Source: JBBEAM01 sp942491105 (GTDB taxonomy: Bacteria; Pseudomonadota; Alphaproteobacteria; Kiloniellales; DSM-21159). From it: a DNA stretch of 64,000 nt. A program made the position numbers and the translations under genes. Below the pieces are notes generated by a model. That model had not been told where the DNA came from. It did not search any database and worked only from the letters and a program-made list of their open reading frames with translations. The DNA is taken from contig CALNZX010000010.1 of assembly GCA_942491105.1 (NCBI GenBank), forward strand, positions 159,455-223,454, given 5' to 3'. Shown here one piece after another: positions 41,978 through 51,190 of the stretch. How positions within the stretch are numbered: the first letter of the stretch is position 1; each line of letters starts with the position of its first letter.

Positions 41978-42910
41978 ATGCCGATAAAAATTGCAAACGA
42001 TCTCCCCGCGGCCCGAACCCTAGAGCAGGAGGGAGTGCCGCTGATTCGCGAGAGCGACGCCATCCTTCAGGATGTGCGCCCGCTCGAGATCGCGCTGCTC
42101 AACCTGATGCCGCAGAAGATCAAGACCGAGACCCAGTTCGCCAGGCTGCTCGGCGCGACGCCGCTGCAGATCGAGCTGTCTCTGCTGTTCCTGTCCTCGC
42201 ACCAGCCCAAGACCACGCCGCGCGAGCACATGATCTCCTTCTACAAGACCTGGGAAGAGGTTCAGGGGCACAAGTTCGATGGCTTGATCGTGACCGGGGC
42301 GCCGATCGAGAAGCTGCCCTTCGAGGAGGTGCATTACTGGAACGAGCTCTGCGAGATTTTCGATTGGACGCAGAGCAACGTCCATAGCTCCTTCGATATC
42401 TGCTGGGGCGCGCAGGCGGCGATGCATCATTTCCATGGCGTCCCCAAATACGAGCTGCCGAAAAAGATGTTCGGCGTCTACCCGCACCGGGTGGTGACCG
42501 CGGGCCGGCCTCTGCTGCGCGGCTTCAACGATGTGTTCAATATTCCCGTGTCGCGCCACACCGAGGTGCATGGCGAGGATATCGCCAGGCATCCCGAGCT
42601 GCAGGTGCTGGCCGAGGCCGATGACGCCGGGATCTGCCTGGTCGAGGACCCCGGCCACCGGCATATCTATATGTTCAATCATCTTGAGTACGACGGCGTA
42701 TCCCTCAAGGAGGAATACGAGCGCGATATCAGCGCAAATCAGCCGATCGATCTGCCCAAGAATTACTTCCCAGATGACGACCCCAAGAAGCCGCCGATCA
42801 ATTCCTGGCGTTCCTTCGCGCACCTGATGGTGGCAAACTGGGTCAACGAGGTCTATCAGACCACGCCCTTCGACATCGCGGATATCGGAACGGGCAGGGC
42901 AGCGGACTAA
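41978..42910 (+). CDS. metA: Homoserine O-acyltransferase, predicted acetyl-CoA type
   Basis: 310 aa. It is a MetA-type homoserine transacylase: catalytic C142 in SFDICWGAQAA, and the LNLMPQKIKTETQ start typical of the family. Residue 111 is Glu (VTGAPIEKLPFEE); in characterised MetA proteins Glu at this place goes with acetyl-CoA and Gly with succinyl-CoA, so the product is probably O-acetylhomoserine, the first committed step to methionine. The 124 bp between the preceding terminator and this start may hold a leader, but I see no convincing SAM riboswitch. Confidence 0.93.
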   Translation: MPIKIANDLPAARTLEQEGVPLIRESDAILQDVRPLEIALLNLMPQKIKTETQFARLLGATPLQIELSLLFLSSHQPKTTPREHMISFYKTWEEVQGHKFDGLIVTGAPIEKLPFEEVHYWNELCEIFDWTQSNVHSSFDICWGAQAAMHHFHGVPKYELPKKMFGVYPHRVVTAGRPLLRGFNDVFNIPVSRHTEVHGEDIARHPELQVLAEADDAGICLVEDPGHRHIYMFNHLEYDGVSLKEEYERDISANQPIDLPKNYFPDDDPKKPPINSWRSFAHLMVANWVNEVYQTTPFDIADIGTGRAAD

Positions 42911-42924
42911 CAGGGGAGAGCGCC

Positions 42925-43704
42925 ATGAGCGCCATCGAAGCCGCCACGACCGGGCAACAGGAATGGAGCGCCGAGGAGTGGAAGGTGCGAACCGACCTCG
43001 CGGCCTGCTACCGGCTGATCGATCATTTCGGCTGGACCGACCTGATCTACAATCACATCACGGCGCGGGTGCCCGGCGAAGGGCATCACATCCTGATCAA
43101 CCCCTACGGGCTGCATTATCAGGAGGTCAAGGCCTCCAATCTTGTGAAAATCGACCTCGAAGGCAACAAGGTCGAGCCTTCGCACTATGGTGTCAACAAG
43201 GCCGGCTATGTGATTCACAGCGCCGTGCATGCCGCCCGCGAGGACGTGCGCTGCGTGGTGCACACCCATAGCCGCTTCGGTGTCGCGGTTTCCTGTCTCG
43301 AGGAAGGCCTGCTGCCGGTTACCCAAGGCGGTCTGCAGTTCCATAATCGCCTCGCCTATCACGACTACGAGGGCATCGCCCTGGATATCGACGAGCGCGC
43401 GCGTCTGGTCGCCGATCTCGGCGATAACAACGCCATGATCCTGCGCAACCATGGCCTGCTGACCTGCGGACGCAACGTCTCCGAAGCTTTCGGACGGATG
43501 TACTATCTGGAGCAGGCCTGTCAGGTGCAGATCGACACCCGCGCCACGGGGCAAGCCGTCAATCTGCTTTCCGAAGCGGTCTGCGAGCACACCGCCAAGC
43601 AGTGGGAAACCGGCGATGGCCTGGTCGAGGAGGACGAGACCAGGAGCGAGTGGGGCGCCCTGCTGCGCCTGCTCGACCGCCGCGACCCCAGCTACCGCGA
43701 GTAG
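42925..43704 (+). CDS. Class II aldolase / adducin-family protein
   Basis: 259 aa behind GGGGAGAG, 14 bp after metA. It has the family's start LAACYRLIDHFGWTDLIYNHITARVPG, the metal-binding HTHSRFG, and ILRNHGLLTCG with a third His. Members cleave or epimerise phosphorylated sugars, but this longer, adducin-like group (with the C-terminal Gln/Glu-rich helix) has no fixed reaction. The close spacing to metA suggests co-transcription, though a methionine-salvage role (MtnB-like) would be speculation. Confidence 0.85.
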   Translation: MSAIEAATTGQQEWSAEEWKVRTDLAACYRLIDHFGWTDLIYNHITARVPGEGHHILINPYGLHYQEVKASNLVKIDLEGNKVEPSHYGVNKAGYVIHSAVHAAREDVRCVVHTHSRFGVAVSCLEEGLLPVTQGGLQFHNRLAYHDYEGIALDIDERARLVADLGDNNAMILRNHGLLTCGRNVSEAFGRMYYLEQACQVQIDTRATGQAVNLLSEAVCEHTAKQWETGDGLVEEDETRSEWGALLRLLDRRDPSYRE

Positions 43705-43713
43705 CCCTTTTTC

Positions 43714-44298
43714 CTAGATGATCGGCGGCACCGAAGCCGCCCGAGCCCAGTCCGGCTTGAAACCGAGGATCAGCGAATCCTCGGACAGGCCCGCGTTGAA
43801 CAAGGCATTGTGCCAGAAGGTCGCCTGGTAAAAGGGATCCTGCCTGGTCAGACGCCGGACCTCGCAGGGCAGGGTATAGCTTTGATTGAACTGCGCGAAA
43901 TGCAGCGTGCAGGCGCCGGCCGCGGCGATGGCTTCGCCCCCCTGCGAGCCAGGGCGGAACAGGGCCGCGATGAGGTCGCTGAATCTGGGGCTGTCCTGAT
44001 AGTGTGTGGAGCTCAGCAGCTTCAGCGCCTCCTCCTGGCGTTCGCGCGGATCATGGGTCTTCTTGACCATGTGCTGAAACTGCATCGTCATTTCATAGGG
44101 ATCGGCGGGATGGATCACCGTGATGATCGCGCCCAGGGGCTCGCTCTCGCCAGGCAGCGTGACCTCCGGACACATCCCGGGGCTGGGTTTGCCGTCGTCC
44201 TGGCGCATCGCGATCTGGCGGACACGGCACTGCCAGCCAAGAAAGTTGCTTTTCAGGGCTTCCTGCTGCGCTTCGTGTAGCAGCACCTCGGCGGACAT
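43714..44298 (-). CDS. Hypothetical protein (194 aa)
   Basis: 194 aa with a strong GAAGGAGG ribosome site. It is soluble, with no signal peptide. The sequence EVLLHEAQQEALKSNFLGWQCRVRQIAMRQDDGKPSPGM and the end LGFKPDWARAASVPPII look like a conserved alphaproteobacterial family that I cannot name. It stands alone between the aldolase gene (convergent, 9 bp) and the DMT gene (divergent). Confidence 0.7.
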   Translation of the reverse strand: MSAEVLLHEAQQEALKSNFLGWQCRVRQIAMRQDDGKPSPGMCPEVTLPGESEPLGAIITVIHPADPYEMTMQFQHMVKKTHDPRERQEEALKLLSSTHYQDSPRFSDLIAALFRPGSQGGEAIAAAGACTLHFAQFNQSYTLPCEVRRLTRQDPFYQATFWHNALFNAGLSEDSLILGFKPDWARAASVPPII

Positions 44299-44413
44299 TG
44301 CGCCTCCTTCATTTCGTGGCGTGACAAGAAGAGGTTAGGTCGGCTGTGACGCTGGCTCAACGCTGGCGTCCCCGCTAGCTTGTAAGCGAACATTTCGAAG
44401 CTTGCGAGGCGCA

Positions 44414-45283
44414 ATGGACCCGGCGGTTTGGGGAGTGATGACGGCGCTCGGCTGGGGGACGGCCGATTTCCTCGCGCGCTTCACCGGACGGGCCCTGGGC
44501 CACGCTCTGGCCCTGGTCGCGATGCTGCTGATGTCGGGACTGGTGCTGACCGCCGCCGCGTTGGCGATGGGTTTGCCCTTCGCCTGGACCTGGCGGGGCG
44601 CCGAGCTGCTGCTGCTCGCCGGCTTGGGCATCATGGCCGGTACGCTGCTGCTCTACTGGGGGCTCAGCCGTGGTCCGGTCACCATCGTCGCGCCGATCGT
44701 CGGCAGCTATCCCGTTCTCAACCTGCTGATCGCGGTGTTTCTTGGAGTCCGCCCGACGCTGTTGCAGTGGGTGTTGATGCTCTGCGTCATGATCGGTGTT
44801 GTCGTGGTATCGCGTGCCAGCAAGTCCTTCGAGAATGGCGCCGAATTCACGCCGGCGGCGCTGCGCAAGACCGTGATAATTGCGCTCGCCTCCTCGTTCG
44901 GTTTCGCGTTCGGAGTTGCCGGGGTGCAGTATGCCGCGCCGATCCACGGCGAGTGGCAGACTGTGATCCTGGCACGCTGGCTGAGCTTGGCTTTCGGCAT
45001 CGCATACCTGCTGCTGCAAAGCCGGAAAATCCCGCGGCTGCCGTTGCGCTGGACTCCGGTTCTGCTGCTCCAGGGTATTCTCGATGGCGGCGCCTATCTG
45101 GCGCTGGTGTTTGGCAGTACCGGTGTCGGCGCCGCCGTGACCGTGGTCGTGGCCTCCAGCTTCTCGGCGGTTACGGTACTCTTGGCGCGGGTCATACTGC
45201 GCGAGATCATGACCTGGGGCCAATGGGCCGGCATTGCGCTGATCGTCGGCGGGGTGGCGGCCCTGACCGCCTTTGGAGGCTAG
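44414..45283 (+). CDS. DMT-superfamily transporter (EamA)
   Basis: 289 aa from the ATG at 44414 (GAGG just upstream; a TTG 4 codons earlier is less likely). Ten hydrophobic segments in two EamA halves are visible; ALGWGTADFLARF at the start and the TLLARVILREIMTWGQWAGIALIVGGV end are typical. It likely exports or imports a small metabolite. The PhyH-type dioxygenase starts 7 bp after it, so they share a transcript. Confidence 0.85.
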   Translation: MDPAVWGVMTALGWGTADFLARFTGRALGHALALVAMLLMSGLVLTAAALAMGLPFAWTWRGAELLLLAGLGIMAGTLLLYWGLSRGPVTIVAPIVGSYPVLNLLIAVFLGVRPTLLQWVLMLCVMIGVVVVSRASKSFENGAEFTPAALRKTVIIALASSFGFAFGVAGVQYAAPIHGEWQTVILARWLSLAFGIAYLLLQSRKIPRLPLRWTPVLLLQGILDGGAYLALVFGSTGVGAAVTVVVASSFSAVTVLLARVILREIMTWGQWAGIALIVGGVAALTAFGG

Positions 45284-45290
45284 AGGCGCG

Positions 45291-46136
45291 ATGTTCGATC
45301 CCACCGCCGCACAGACCGAAGGCTTTCAGCGCGATGGCTTTTTGATCGTCGAGCGTTTTCTTGCCCCCGCGCAGGCCGAGACCGTCGCGGAGCGCTTCGC
45401 GCCGCTGTTTCGCGGCGAGTTCGAAGCGGGATTGCAGCCCGACGAATGGAACTGGCGCGAGGGCCGCGACGACCCCAGCCTGACCCGGCAGATCTGCAAT
45501 GGCTGGAAGGCCGATCGCGCGGTCGCGCGGGCGGTGCTCGACGAGGCGGTGGGCCGTTGGATCGCCTTGCTGATGGATTGGCCGGGCGCCCGGCTGAATC
45601 AGGACAACGTGATCTGGAAACCGCCGGGCGCCAAGTCGCTCGGCTTCCATCAGGACGACAGCTATCAGGATTGGATCAAACCCCAGGCGATGGCGACCTG
45701 CTGGATGGCGCTCGACGATACCAGCGCCGCTGGCGGCACCATCGCGTATGTACGCGGTTCGCACCTCTGGCCGCTGTCGGGAAAAATCGCCCAGTTCCAT
45801 GCACCGGCGGACGAGCAAGCCGACCTCAAGCGGGCAGCCGAGGCGGCGGGCGTTCGCGAGCCCGATATCGTTCCCATCGAGGTGCCGCGTGGCGGCGTTG
45901 TGTTTCACCACGGCCGCACCTGGCATGGGTCGGGGCCAAATCACGGGACGGCGCCGCGCCGTGCCGTGGTCGCCCACTGCATGCGCTCCGACGCCGAGCA
46001 TCATCCGAGCGTACGCAGCCCGGTCTACAGCCGCTACAAACGGGCCGGCGATACCCGCATGGATGAGAGCTTCTTCCCCATCCTCTGGACCCGGGACGGC
46101 TACCGCAGCGGCTGGCTGCGCGACTACCTCGGCTGA
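45291..46136 (+). CDS. Phytanoyl-CoA-dioxygenase-family (PhyH) Fe(II)/2-oxoglutarate oxygenase
   Basis: 281 aa behind GGAGGC. Iron ligands are visible as HQD (LGFHQDDSYQDW) and the distal His in FHHGRTWHGSGPN, with R for 2-oxoglutarate in the segment after it. The start GFLIVERFLAPAQAETV is typical. Family members hydroxylate small molecules, including ectoine, taurine-like and lipid substrates; the target here is unknown. It converges on the nitrilase gene with 3 bp between stops. Confidence 0.85.
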   Translation: MFDPTAAQTEGFQRDGFLIVERFLAPAQAETVAERFAPLFRGEFEAGLQPDEWNWREGRDDPSLTRQICNGWKADRAVARAVLDEAVGRWIALLMDWPGARLNQDNVIWKPPGAKSLGFHQDDSYQDWIKPQAMATCWMALDDTSAAGGTIAYVRGSHLWPLSGKIAQFHAPADEQADLKRAAEAAGVREPDIVPIEVPRGGVVFHHGRTWHGSGPNHGTAPRRAVVAHCMRSDAEHHPSVRSPVYSRYKRAGDTRMDESFFPILWTRDGYRSGWLRDYLG

Positions 46137-46139
46137 GGG

Positions 46140-46994
46140 CTACTCTCCAGCCAGTTGGATGCGCTGGGCACGGCGTAGTTCGAACTGCGGTTTCTGCCCC
46201 CAGGCGGGAATCATGGCGCGGGCCTCCGTGACCTTGGCTGGATCGATCTCGGCGGTCACTACGCCGACCTCGGTACCGCCGTCGGCCAGCACCTCGCCCC
46301 AAGGCGCGATAATCAGGGAGTGGCCGTAGCTTTCGGCGCCGCCGGCATGGGTGCCGCACTGGCAGGGCGCGAAGACGTAAGCGGAGTTCTCGATGGCGCG
46401 GGCACGGTTGAGGATATGCCAATGCGCCGTGCCGGTGGTCTTGGTGAAGGCGGCGGGCACCGTCAGGTAACAGGCTCCGGCTTGGGCCAGGCTGCGATAG
46501 ATCGCCGGGAAGCGCAGGTCGTAGCAGATGCTCATGCCGAGCGGTCCCCAAGGCGTCTCCGCGAGCACGGCCTCGCTGCCGCCGGCGATGGTGTTGGACT
46601 CGCGATAGCTTTCGCCGTTCGCCAAATCGACGTCGAACAGGCAGATCTTGTCGTAGCGCGCGGTGATCCGGCCGTCGCGGCCGATCAGATAGCCGCGATT
46701 GCTGGCCTTGCCGTCGCCGTGCGCAATCGCCAGCGAGCCGAGCTGTATGACGATGCCCAGTTCCGCCGCCAGCGCCGTGAAAGCGGGCAGGGCGGGATGC
46801 TCGTCCTCGGCGAAGGCCGGCGCCACGATGGTCGCGCCATCGGTGTCGAGCCCGGTGAAGTATTCTGGGGCGATCACCAGCCCGGCGCCTTTAGACGCCG
46901 CCGCGCGCGTCATCTCCACGGTCTCGGCGATATTGGCGAGGGTATCCGGCGTGGCGCAGTTCTGGATCAAACCGACGATGAAGGTCTCGCTCAT
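46140..46994 (-). CDS. Carbon-nitrogen hydrolase (nitrilase superfamily)
   Basis: 284 aa from the ATG at 46994 (AAGGAGG). The catalytic triad is complete: Glu in IAPEYF, Lys in YDKICLFD, Cys in SICYDLRFP. The pattern is that of the Nit1/Nit2 omega-amidase-like branch that deaminates alpha-ketoglutaramate or deaminated glutathione. With GS-type enzymes nearby an omega-amidase role would make metabolic sense, but the substrate is inferred. It follows the FAD oxidoreductase gene by 52 bp on the same strand. Confidence 0.88.
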   Translation of the reverse strand: MSETFIVGLIQNCATPDTLANIAETVEMTRAAASKGAGLVIAPEYFTGLDTDGATIVAPAFAEDEHPALPAFTALAAELGIVIQLGSLAIAHGDGKASNRGYLIGRDGRITARYDKICLFDVDLANGESYRESNTIAGGSEAVLAETPWGPLGMSICYDLRFPAIYRSLAQAGACYLTVPAAFTKTTGTAHWHILNRARAIENSAYVFAPCQCGTHAGGAESYGHSLIIAPWGEVLADGGTEVGVVTAEIDPAKVTEARAMIPAWGQKPQFELRRAQRIQLAGE

Positions 46995-47046
46995 GGTAAA
47001 GCCTCCTTGGTGGAGCATGTCGCGCAGGGCCCGCGGCCCCGCTGTA

Positions 47047-48381
47047 CTAGACCGATCCCTCGCGCCAATCCTTGATCCTGTACCAGGCGCTGACGAAGGG
47101 CAGGAACCAGGGCCAGCCCGTATAAAAGGGAACCGGCGGATGCGGCAGATCGTCGAAGGCGGTGTCGCCTTCGTCGTCGCCGAGCAGCTTGTGGGCGATA
47201 CGGTAGCCAAGATAGGGCGCCATGGCGACCCCGGAGCCGCTATACCCCAGGGCGAAATGCAGGCCCTCGAGCGGCCCGTCGTTCAGCCTGCCCAGATGCG
47301 GGATATCGTCGTAGCTCATGCCGGTGTTGCCGCGCCAGGCGTGGGTGATCGCGACGTCGTGTAGCTCGGGGAAAAGATCGATCAGGATCTTGCGGCTGAT
47401 CGCGCCGGCCCGTTCCGGCGGAATGTGGTGGGCCGCCGGGCGCGCGCCGAAGACGATTCGCTTGCCGTCGGGCGAGGGGCGGTAGTAGCAGTGCCGGGAG
47501 CGGCTCTCGACGATCATCCGGCCGCTGGGGAACAGGGCCGAGACGCGCGCCTCGCCGAGTTCCTCCGTGGCGATCACATAGCTCGGCACCGGAACGATGC
47601 GGCGGCGGAAGTGCGGGAGCAGTGGGCCGCTATAGCCGTTGGTGGCGACGATCACCTCGCTGGCGGCGGTATTTCCGCGCGGCGTCGTCAGCGTGAATCC
47701 GGCCGCGTTCTTATCCAAGGCGGTCACGGGCGTGCGGCCAAGCACCACCGCGCCCGCGGCCTCGGCCTTCTCGAGCAAGCCCTGGTGGAACAGGCCGGGA
47801 TGCAGACCGCCGTGCTGCAGGAAGATGCAGCCACCCTGGTACTTGTCCGTGGCGACCTCCCGGTGAACCTCGCTCTTGGGGACCATCACCGCTTCCAGGC
47901 CGATCAGCGCCGAGAGACTGTCGATATCCCGCGCCATGGCGTCGTAGGCATCTTGCGTCCAGGCGCCTCGAAAGCGGCCGCAGCGGGTAAAGCCGCAGGC
48001 GATTGCCTCGTCCTCGATGAAGCCGGTGGTGAAGGCGAGCGCCCGCATCCCTTCCTTGAGCACGGCAACGCCGCGCTCGTGGCCATAGCGCTTTTCCAGC
48101 ATCGCCAGGCCGACCCGGTGGCCGCTGCCGATCATGCCGCCGTTGCGCTTGCTGGCGCCGCTGCCGGGGTCATCGGCGTCGAACACTGCGACGCTGCGCC
48201 CGGCGCGTGCAAGCTGGATCGCCGCGCTCAATCCGGTGAATCCGGCGCCGATGACCGCGACGTCGATCTTGGCCGGGACGGCGGTTTGGCCGCGCTCTTG
48301 AGGGGGCGCGGCTTCCCACCACCAGGGCGACGTCTTCAAGAACGTCTGTTGCCGTGCTGCGTTGTCTTGGCCGTTTGCCAT
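47047..48381 (-). CDS. FAD-dependent oxidoreductase, DAO fold, gamma-glutamylputrescine-oxidase-like
   Basis: 444 aa from the ATG at 48381, whose ribosome site is weak (an ATG at 48450 is the alternative). The dinucleotide motif is VIGAGFTGLSAAIQLARAG at about residues 42-60, and the C-terminal GRLNDGPLEGLHFALGYSGSGVAMAPYLGYRIA is the FAD-binding close of the DAO fold. The N-terminal SPWWWEAAPP resembles PuuB-type enzymes. It would oxidise the amine of an amino acid or gamma-glutamyl-amine, releasing ammonia. No MgdABCD (N-methylglutamate dehydrogenase) genes accompany it, so it is not that enzyme. Confidence 0.83.
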   Translation of the reverse strand: MANGQDNAARQQTFLKTSPWWWEAAPPQERGQTAVPAKIDVAVIGAGFTGLSAAIQLARAGRSVAVFDADDPGSGASKRNGGMIGSGHRVGLAMLEKRYGHERGVAVLKEGMRALAFTTGFIEDEAIACGFTRCGRFRGAWTQDAYDAMARDIDSLSALIGLEAVMVPKSEVHREVATDKYQGGCIFLQHGGLHPGLFHQGLLEKAEAAGAVVLGRTPVTALDKNAAGFTLTTPRGNTAASEVIVATNGYSGPLLPHFRRRIVPVPSYVIATEELGEARVSALFPSGRMIVESRSRHCYYRPSPDGKRIVFGARPAAHHIPPERAGAISRKILIDLFPELHDVAITHAWRGNTGMSYDDIPHLGRLNDGPLEGLHFALGYSGSGVAMAPYLGYRIAHKLLGDDEGDTAFDDLPHPPVPFYTGWPWFLPFVSAWYRIKDWREGSV

Positions 48382-48496
48382 TGGAAAGCCATTCTTTAAT
48401 CTATCGTTACGTGGGAGACCGGGAAATTTGGTCTGCCATCTCCCGGACATGTTTTACTATGGTCAAGACCCGCGCAATGCTCTCGAAAGGACGTAA

Positions 48497-49042
48497 ATGG
48501 ACCTGCAAAAGGTTTCCGTCGGTCGCAACCCTCCATTCGAGGTGAACGTCGTAATCGAGGTGCCGATCGGCAGCGATCCAGTGAAGTACGAGCTGGACAA
48601 GGACTCCGGCGCGATGTTCGTCGACCGCTTTCTGCACACCTCGATGTTTTATCCCTGCAACTACGGCTTCGTGCCGCACACCCTCTCGGACGACGGCGAT
48701 CCCATCGATATGCTGGTCGCGGGGCCGCACCCCGTCGTGCCTGGCGCGATCATTCGGGCCCGGCCGGTCGGTGTGCTGATCATGGATGATGAGAAAGGCC
48801 AGGACGAAAAGCTGCTCTCGGTCCCCGTCGACGATCTGCATCCCTACTACCGCAGCATCAACAGCTATCGCGAACTCCCGGAAATCCTGACACAGCAGAT
48901 CGCGCATTTCTTTTCCCACTACAAGGACCTGGAGATCGGAAAGTGGGTCGAGGTCAAGCAGTGGGGCGGGCCCGACGAGGCATACAGAATGATCGACGCG
49001 GCGATCCAGCGCGCGGCGCAAGGCAACGACAAGGCAAAATAA
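48497..49042 (+). CDS. ppa: Inorganic pyrophosphatase
   Basis: 181 aa behind GAAAGGA. It is the family I enzyme: signature DDGDPIDMLV with the three metal-binding aspartates, and PCNYGFVPHTLSDDG before it. It hydrolyses pyrophosphate from biosynthetic reactions in the cytosol. The next gene starts 1 bp after its stop, an arrangement that couples their translation. Confidence 0.96.
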   Translation: MDLQKVSVGRNPPFEVNVVIEVPIGSDPVKYELDKDSGAMFVDRFLHTSMFYPCNYGFVPHTLSDDGDPIDMLVAGPHPVVPGAIIRARPVGVLIMDDEKGQDEKLLSVPVDDLHPYYRSINSYRELPEILTQQIAHFFSHYKDLEIGKWVEVKQWGGPDEAYRMIDAAIQRAAQGNDKAK

Positions 49043-49043
49043 C

Positions 49044-49874
49044 ATGACGGACGAAGACAAGGACGCTTGGCCGGGGCCGGCCAAGGCTTACGAAAACGCG
49101 CGCTTCATGAGCGGTCCGGGAGCCCGGGCGCTGCGTATCATGGCGGAATACGTGGAACCGCGCGAACGCTTCAATCACTTCGCCATCGACGACACCATCG
49201 TGTTCTTCGGTTCGGCGCGGCTGGTCTCCCAGACGGAAGCGGAGGCCGAGGTCGCGGCCGCCAAGGGCAAGGGCGAGGATCTCGAGGCGATGGCGGCGCG
49301 CAAGCTGAAGAACGCGCGCTACTACGAAGCCACCCGCGAGCTGGCGTTTCGCCTTACCGAGTGGTCGAAGGGTCTCGGCGGCGAGCATAAACGCTTCGTG
49401 GTCTGCAGCGGTGGCGGCCCCGGGATCATGGAAGCGGCGAATCGGGGGGCATCGGAGGCGCGCGGCATGAATGTCGGCCTCAACATCTCCCTGCCCTTCG
49501 AGCAGATCGACAACCCCTACATCACCCGCGAGCTGAATTTCGAATTTCACTATTTCTTCATGCGGAAATTCTGGTTCGTCTATCTGGCCAAGGCGATGAT
49601 CATCATGCCGGGAGGTTTCGGGACTCTCGACGAGCTGTTCGAGGTGCTGACGCTGCAGCAGACCGGCAAGATCCGCAAGCCCATGCCGATTGTCCTTTTT
49701 GGCACCGACTATTGGTCCAAGGTTATTAATTTCAATGCCTTGGTGGAATTCGGCACGATCAGCCCGGAAGACCTCGACCTGTTTTTCCTGACCGACTCAA
49801 CGGATGAAGCCTTCGACTACCTATCCGAGCAGTTGATGCGCCATGCGCTGCAGCAACCCGGCGCTAGCCTGTAG
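49044..49874 (+). CDS. LOG-family protein (Rossmann fold, lysine-decarboxylase-like)
   Basis: 276 aa. The family motif PGGFGTLDELFE and the VVCSGGGPGIMEAANRGASEA segment are present, matching the TIGR00730 / LOG group, which includes cytokinin-nucleotide phosphoribohydrolases. The extra 90-residue N-terminal part marks the longer bacterial branch (PpnN-like in style), whose role is likely nucleotide salvage. It lies directly after ppa, which would remove pyrophosphate. Confidence 0.85.
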   Translation: MTDEDKDAWPGPAKAYENARFMSGPGARALRIMAEYVEPRERFNHFAIDDTIVFFGSARLVSQTEAEAEVAAAKGKGEDLEAMAARKLKNARYYEATRELAFRLTEWSKGLGGEHKRFVVCSGGGPGIMEAANRGASEARGMNVGLNISLPFEQIDNPYITRELNFEFHYFFMRKFWFVYLAKAMIIMPGGFGTLDELFEVLTLQQTGKIRKPMPIVLFGTDYWSKVINFNALVEFGTISPEDLDLFFLTDSTDEAFDYLSEQLMRHALQQPGASL

Positions 49875-49924
49875 CAGGCTGCCGCCGCTGCGGGCTCTGC
49901 ACTTGACAAGGAAGCGCAACGCCA

Positions 49925-49942
49925 TTGTCATAAAAATGTAAT
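49925..49942 (+). promoter_or_regulatory. Candidate Pho box upstream of the AEP uptake operon
   Basis: TTGTCAT, AAAA, ATGTAAT: two 7-bp repeats 11 bp apart, matching 6/7 and 5/7 of the PhoB consensus CTGTCAT-N4-CTGTCAT. It is 110 bp before the binding protein start. A TTGACA at 49903 sits 16 bp before it. Confidence 0.55.
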
Positions 49943-50052
49943 GATGTGGGGGCATCCTGCTTCTCGCATCCACCAAGCACGGGGATGAACGTTCCGGCTC
50001 GCCCCCGTTCCTAACAACGAGCCGGCTTATGCGAGACAGGGGTTTTACGAAC

Positions 50053-51090
50053 ATGAAACAGCGCTTTCTTAGCTGCGTCGCGGGCGGGCTCTTCGCCGTC
50101 ACGGCGCTGAGCCTTTCCGCCGGCCTTGCGGCCGCGCAGACCGAGCTGACCGTCTATACTGCGGTCGAAGCCGAAGATCTTGAAAAGTACGCCGCCCGTT
50201 TCAACGAGGCGCATCCGGACATCACGATCAACTGGGTGCGGGATTCGACCGGCGTCGTTACGGCCAAGCTTCTGGCCGAAAAGGACAATCCGCAGGCCGA
50301 TGTGATCTGGGGCTTGGCCGCGACTTCTTTGATGCTGATGAAGTCCGAAGGCATGCTGGAGCCGTACGCGCCGGCTGGCCTGGACGCGCTCTCCGCGAAA
50401 TTCCGCGATAGCGCCAACCCGCCGACCTGGACCGGAATGGACGCCTGGGTTGCGGCGATCTGCTTCAATACCGTCGAAGGCGAGGCCAACAACCTGCCGG
50501 TTCCCAGTTCCTGGGAAGACCTGGCCAAGCCGGTCTACAAAGGCCATGTCGCGATGCCGAACCCGAACTCCTCGGGCACCGGTTTCCTCGACGTCTCCTC
50601 CTGGCTGCAGATCTTCGGCGAGGAAGGCGGCTGGGGCTACATGGACCGCCTGCACGACAATATCGCCTACTACACCCACTCCGGCTCCAAGCCCTGCAAG
50701 GACGCCGCGCGCGGCGAGGTCGCCATCGGCGTCTCCTTCGCCTTCCGCGGCGCCAAGTCGAAGGCCGAGGGCGCGCCGCTTGAGATCGTGATCCCCTCCG
50801 AAGGCATCGGCTGGGACATGGAGGCGACCGCCATCATCAAGGGTACCGATAACTTGGAAGCCGCCAAGACCCTGGTCGACTGGACGATCTCCGAGGATGC
50901 CAACCGGATGTACAACGACGGCTACGCCGTGGTTGCCATGCCGGGCATCGCCAAGCCGGTGGAGCACTTCCCCGCTGGTATCGAAGACGCGATGATCGAC
51001 AACAACTTCGAATGGGCGGCGCAGAATCGCGAAGCGATCCTGCAGGAGTGGCAGTCTCGCTATGACAGCAAGTCCGAGCCCAAAAGCTAA
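50053..51090 (+). CDS. phnS: 2-aminoethylphosphonate ABC importer, substrate-binding protein (PhnS2-like)
   Basis: 345 aa from the ATG at 50053. Residues 1-27 are a signal peptide (LAAAQ end). The mature protein is a type II fold of the iron/AEP group: ELTVYTAVEAEDLEKYAARFNEAHPDI, IGVSFAFRGAKSKAEGAPLEIV. The AEP assignment rests on the following phnW and the Pho box rather than on residues that I can read; ferric iron is the main alternative. The ATPase follows 100 bp later. Confidence 0.83.
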   Translation: MKQRFLSCVAGGLFAVTALSLSAGLAAAQTELTVYTAVEAEDLEKYAARFNEAHPDITINWVRDSTGVVTAKLLAEKDNPQADVIWGLAATSLMLMKSEGMLEPYAPAGLDALSAKFRDSANPPTWTGMDAWVAAICFNTVEGEANNLPVPSSWEDLAKPVYKGHVAMPNPNSSGTGFLDVSSWLQIFGEEGGWGYMDRLHDNIAYYTHSGSKPCKDAARGEVAIGVSFAFRGAKSKAEGAPLEIVIPSEGIGWDMEATAIIKGTDNLEAAKTLVDWTISEDANRMYNDGYAVVAMPGIAKPVEHFPAGIEDAMIDNNFEWAAQNREAILQEWQSRYDSKSEPKS

Positions 51091-51190
51091 GCCAGACCGC
51101 GTTTTTTTCGTGGTAGTTTAATCGGGGGTGGGCCGCCGTGCTTTGCGCGGCGGCCCCTCCTACGAAACGGGGGTCTGCGCGAGGCGCGTC

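Noticed and set aside
47047..48381. N-methylglutamate dehydrogenase to complete the pathway
   Set aside because: That enzyme is a four-subunit sarcosine-oxidase-like complex (MgdABCD); this is a single DAO-fold protein without the partner genes.
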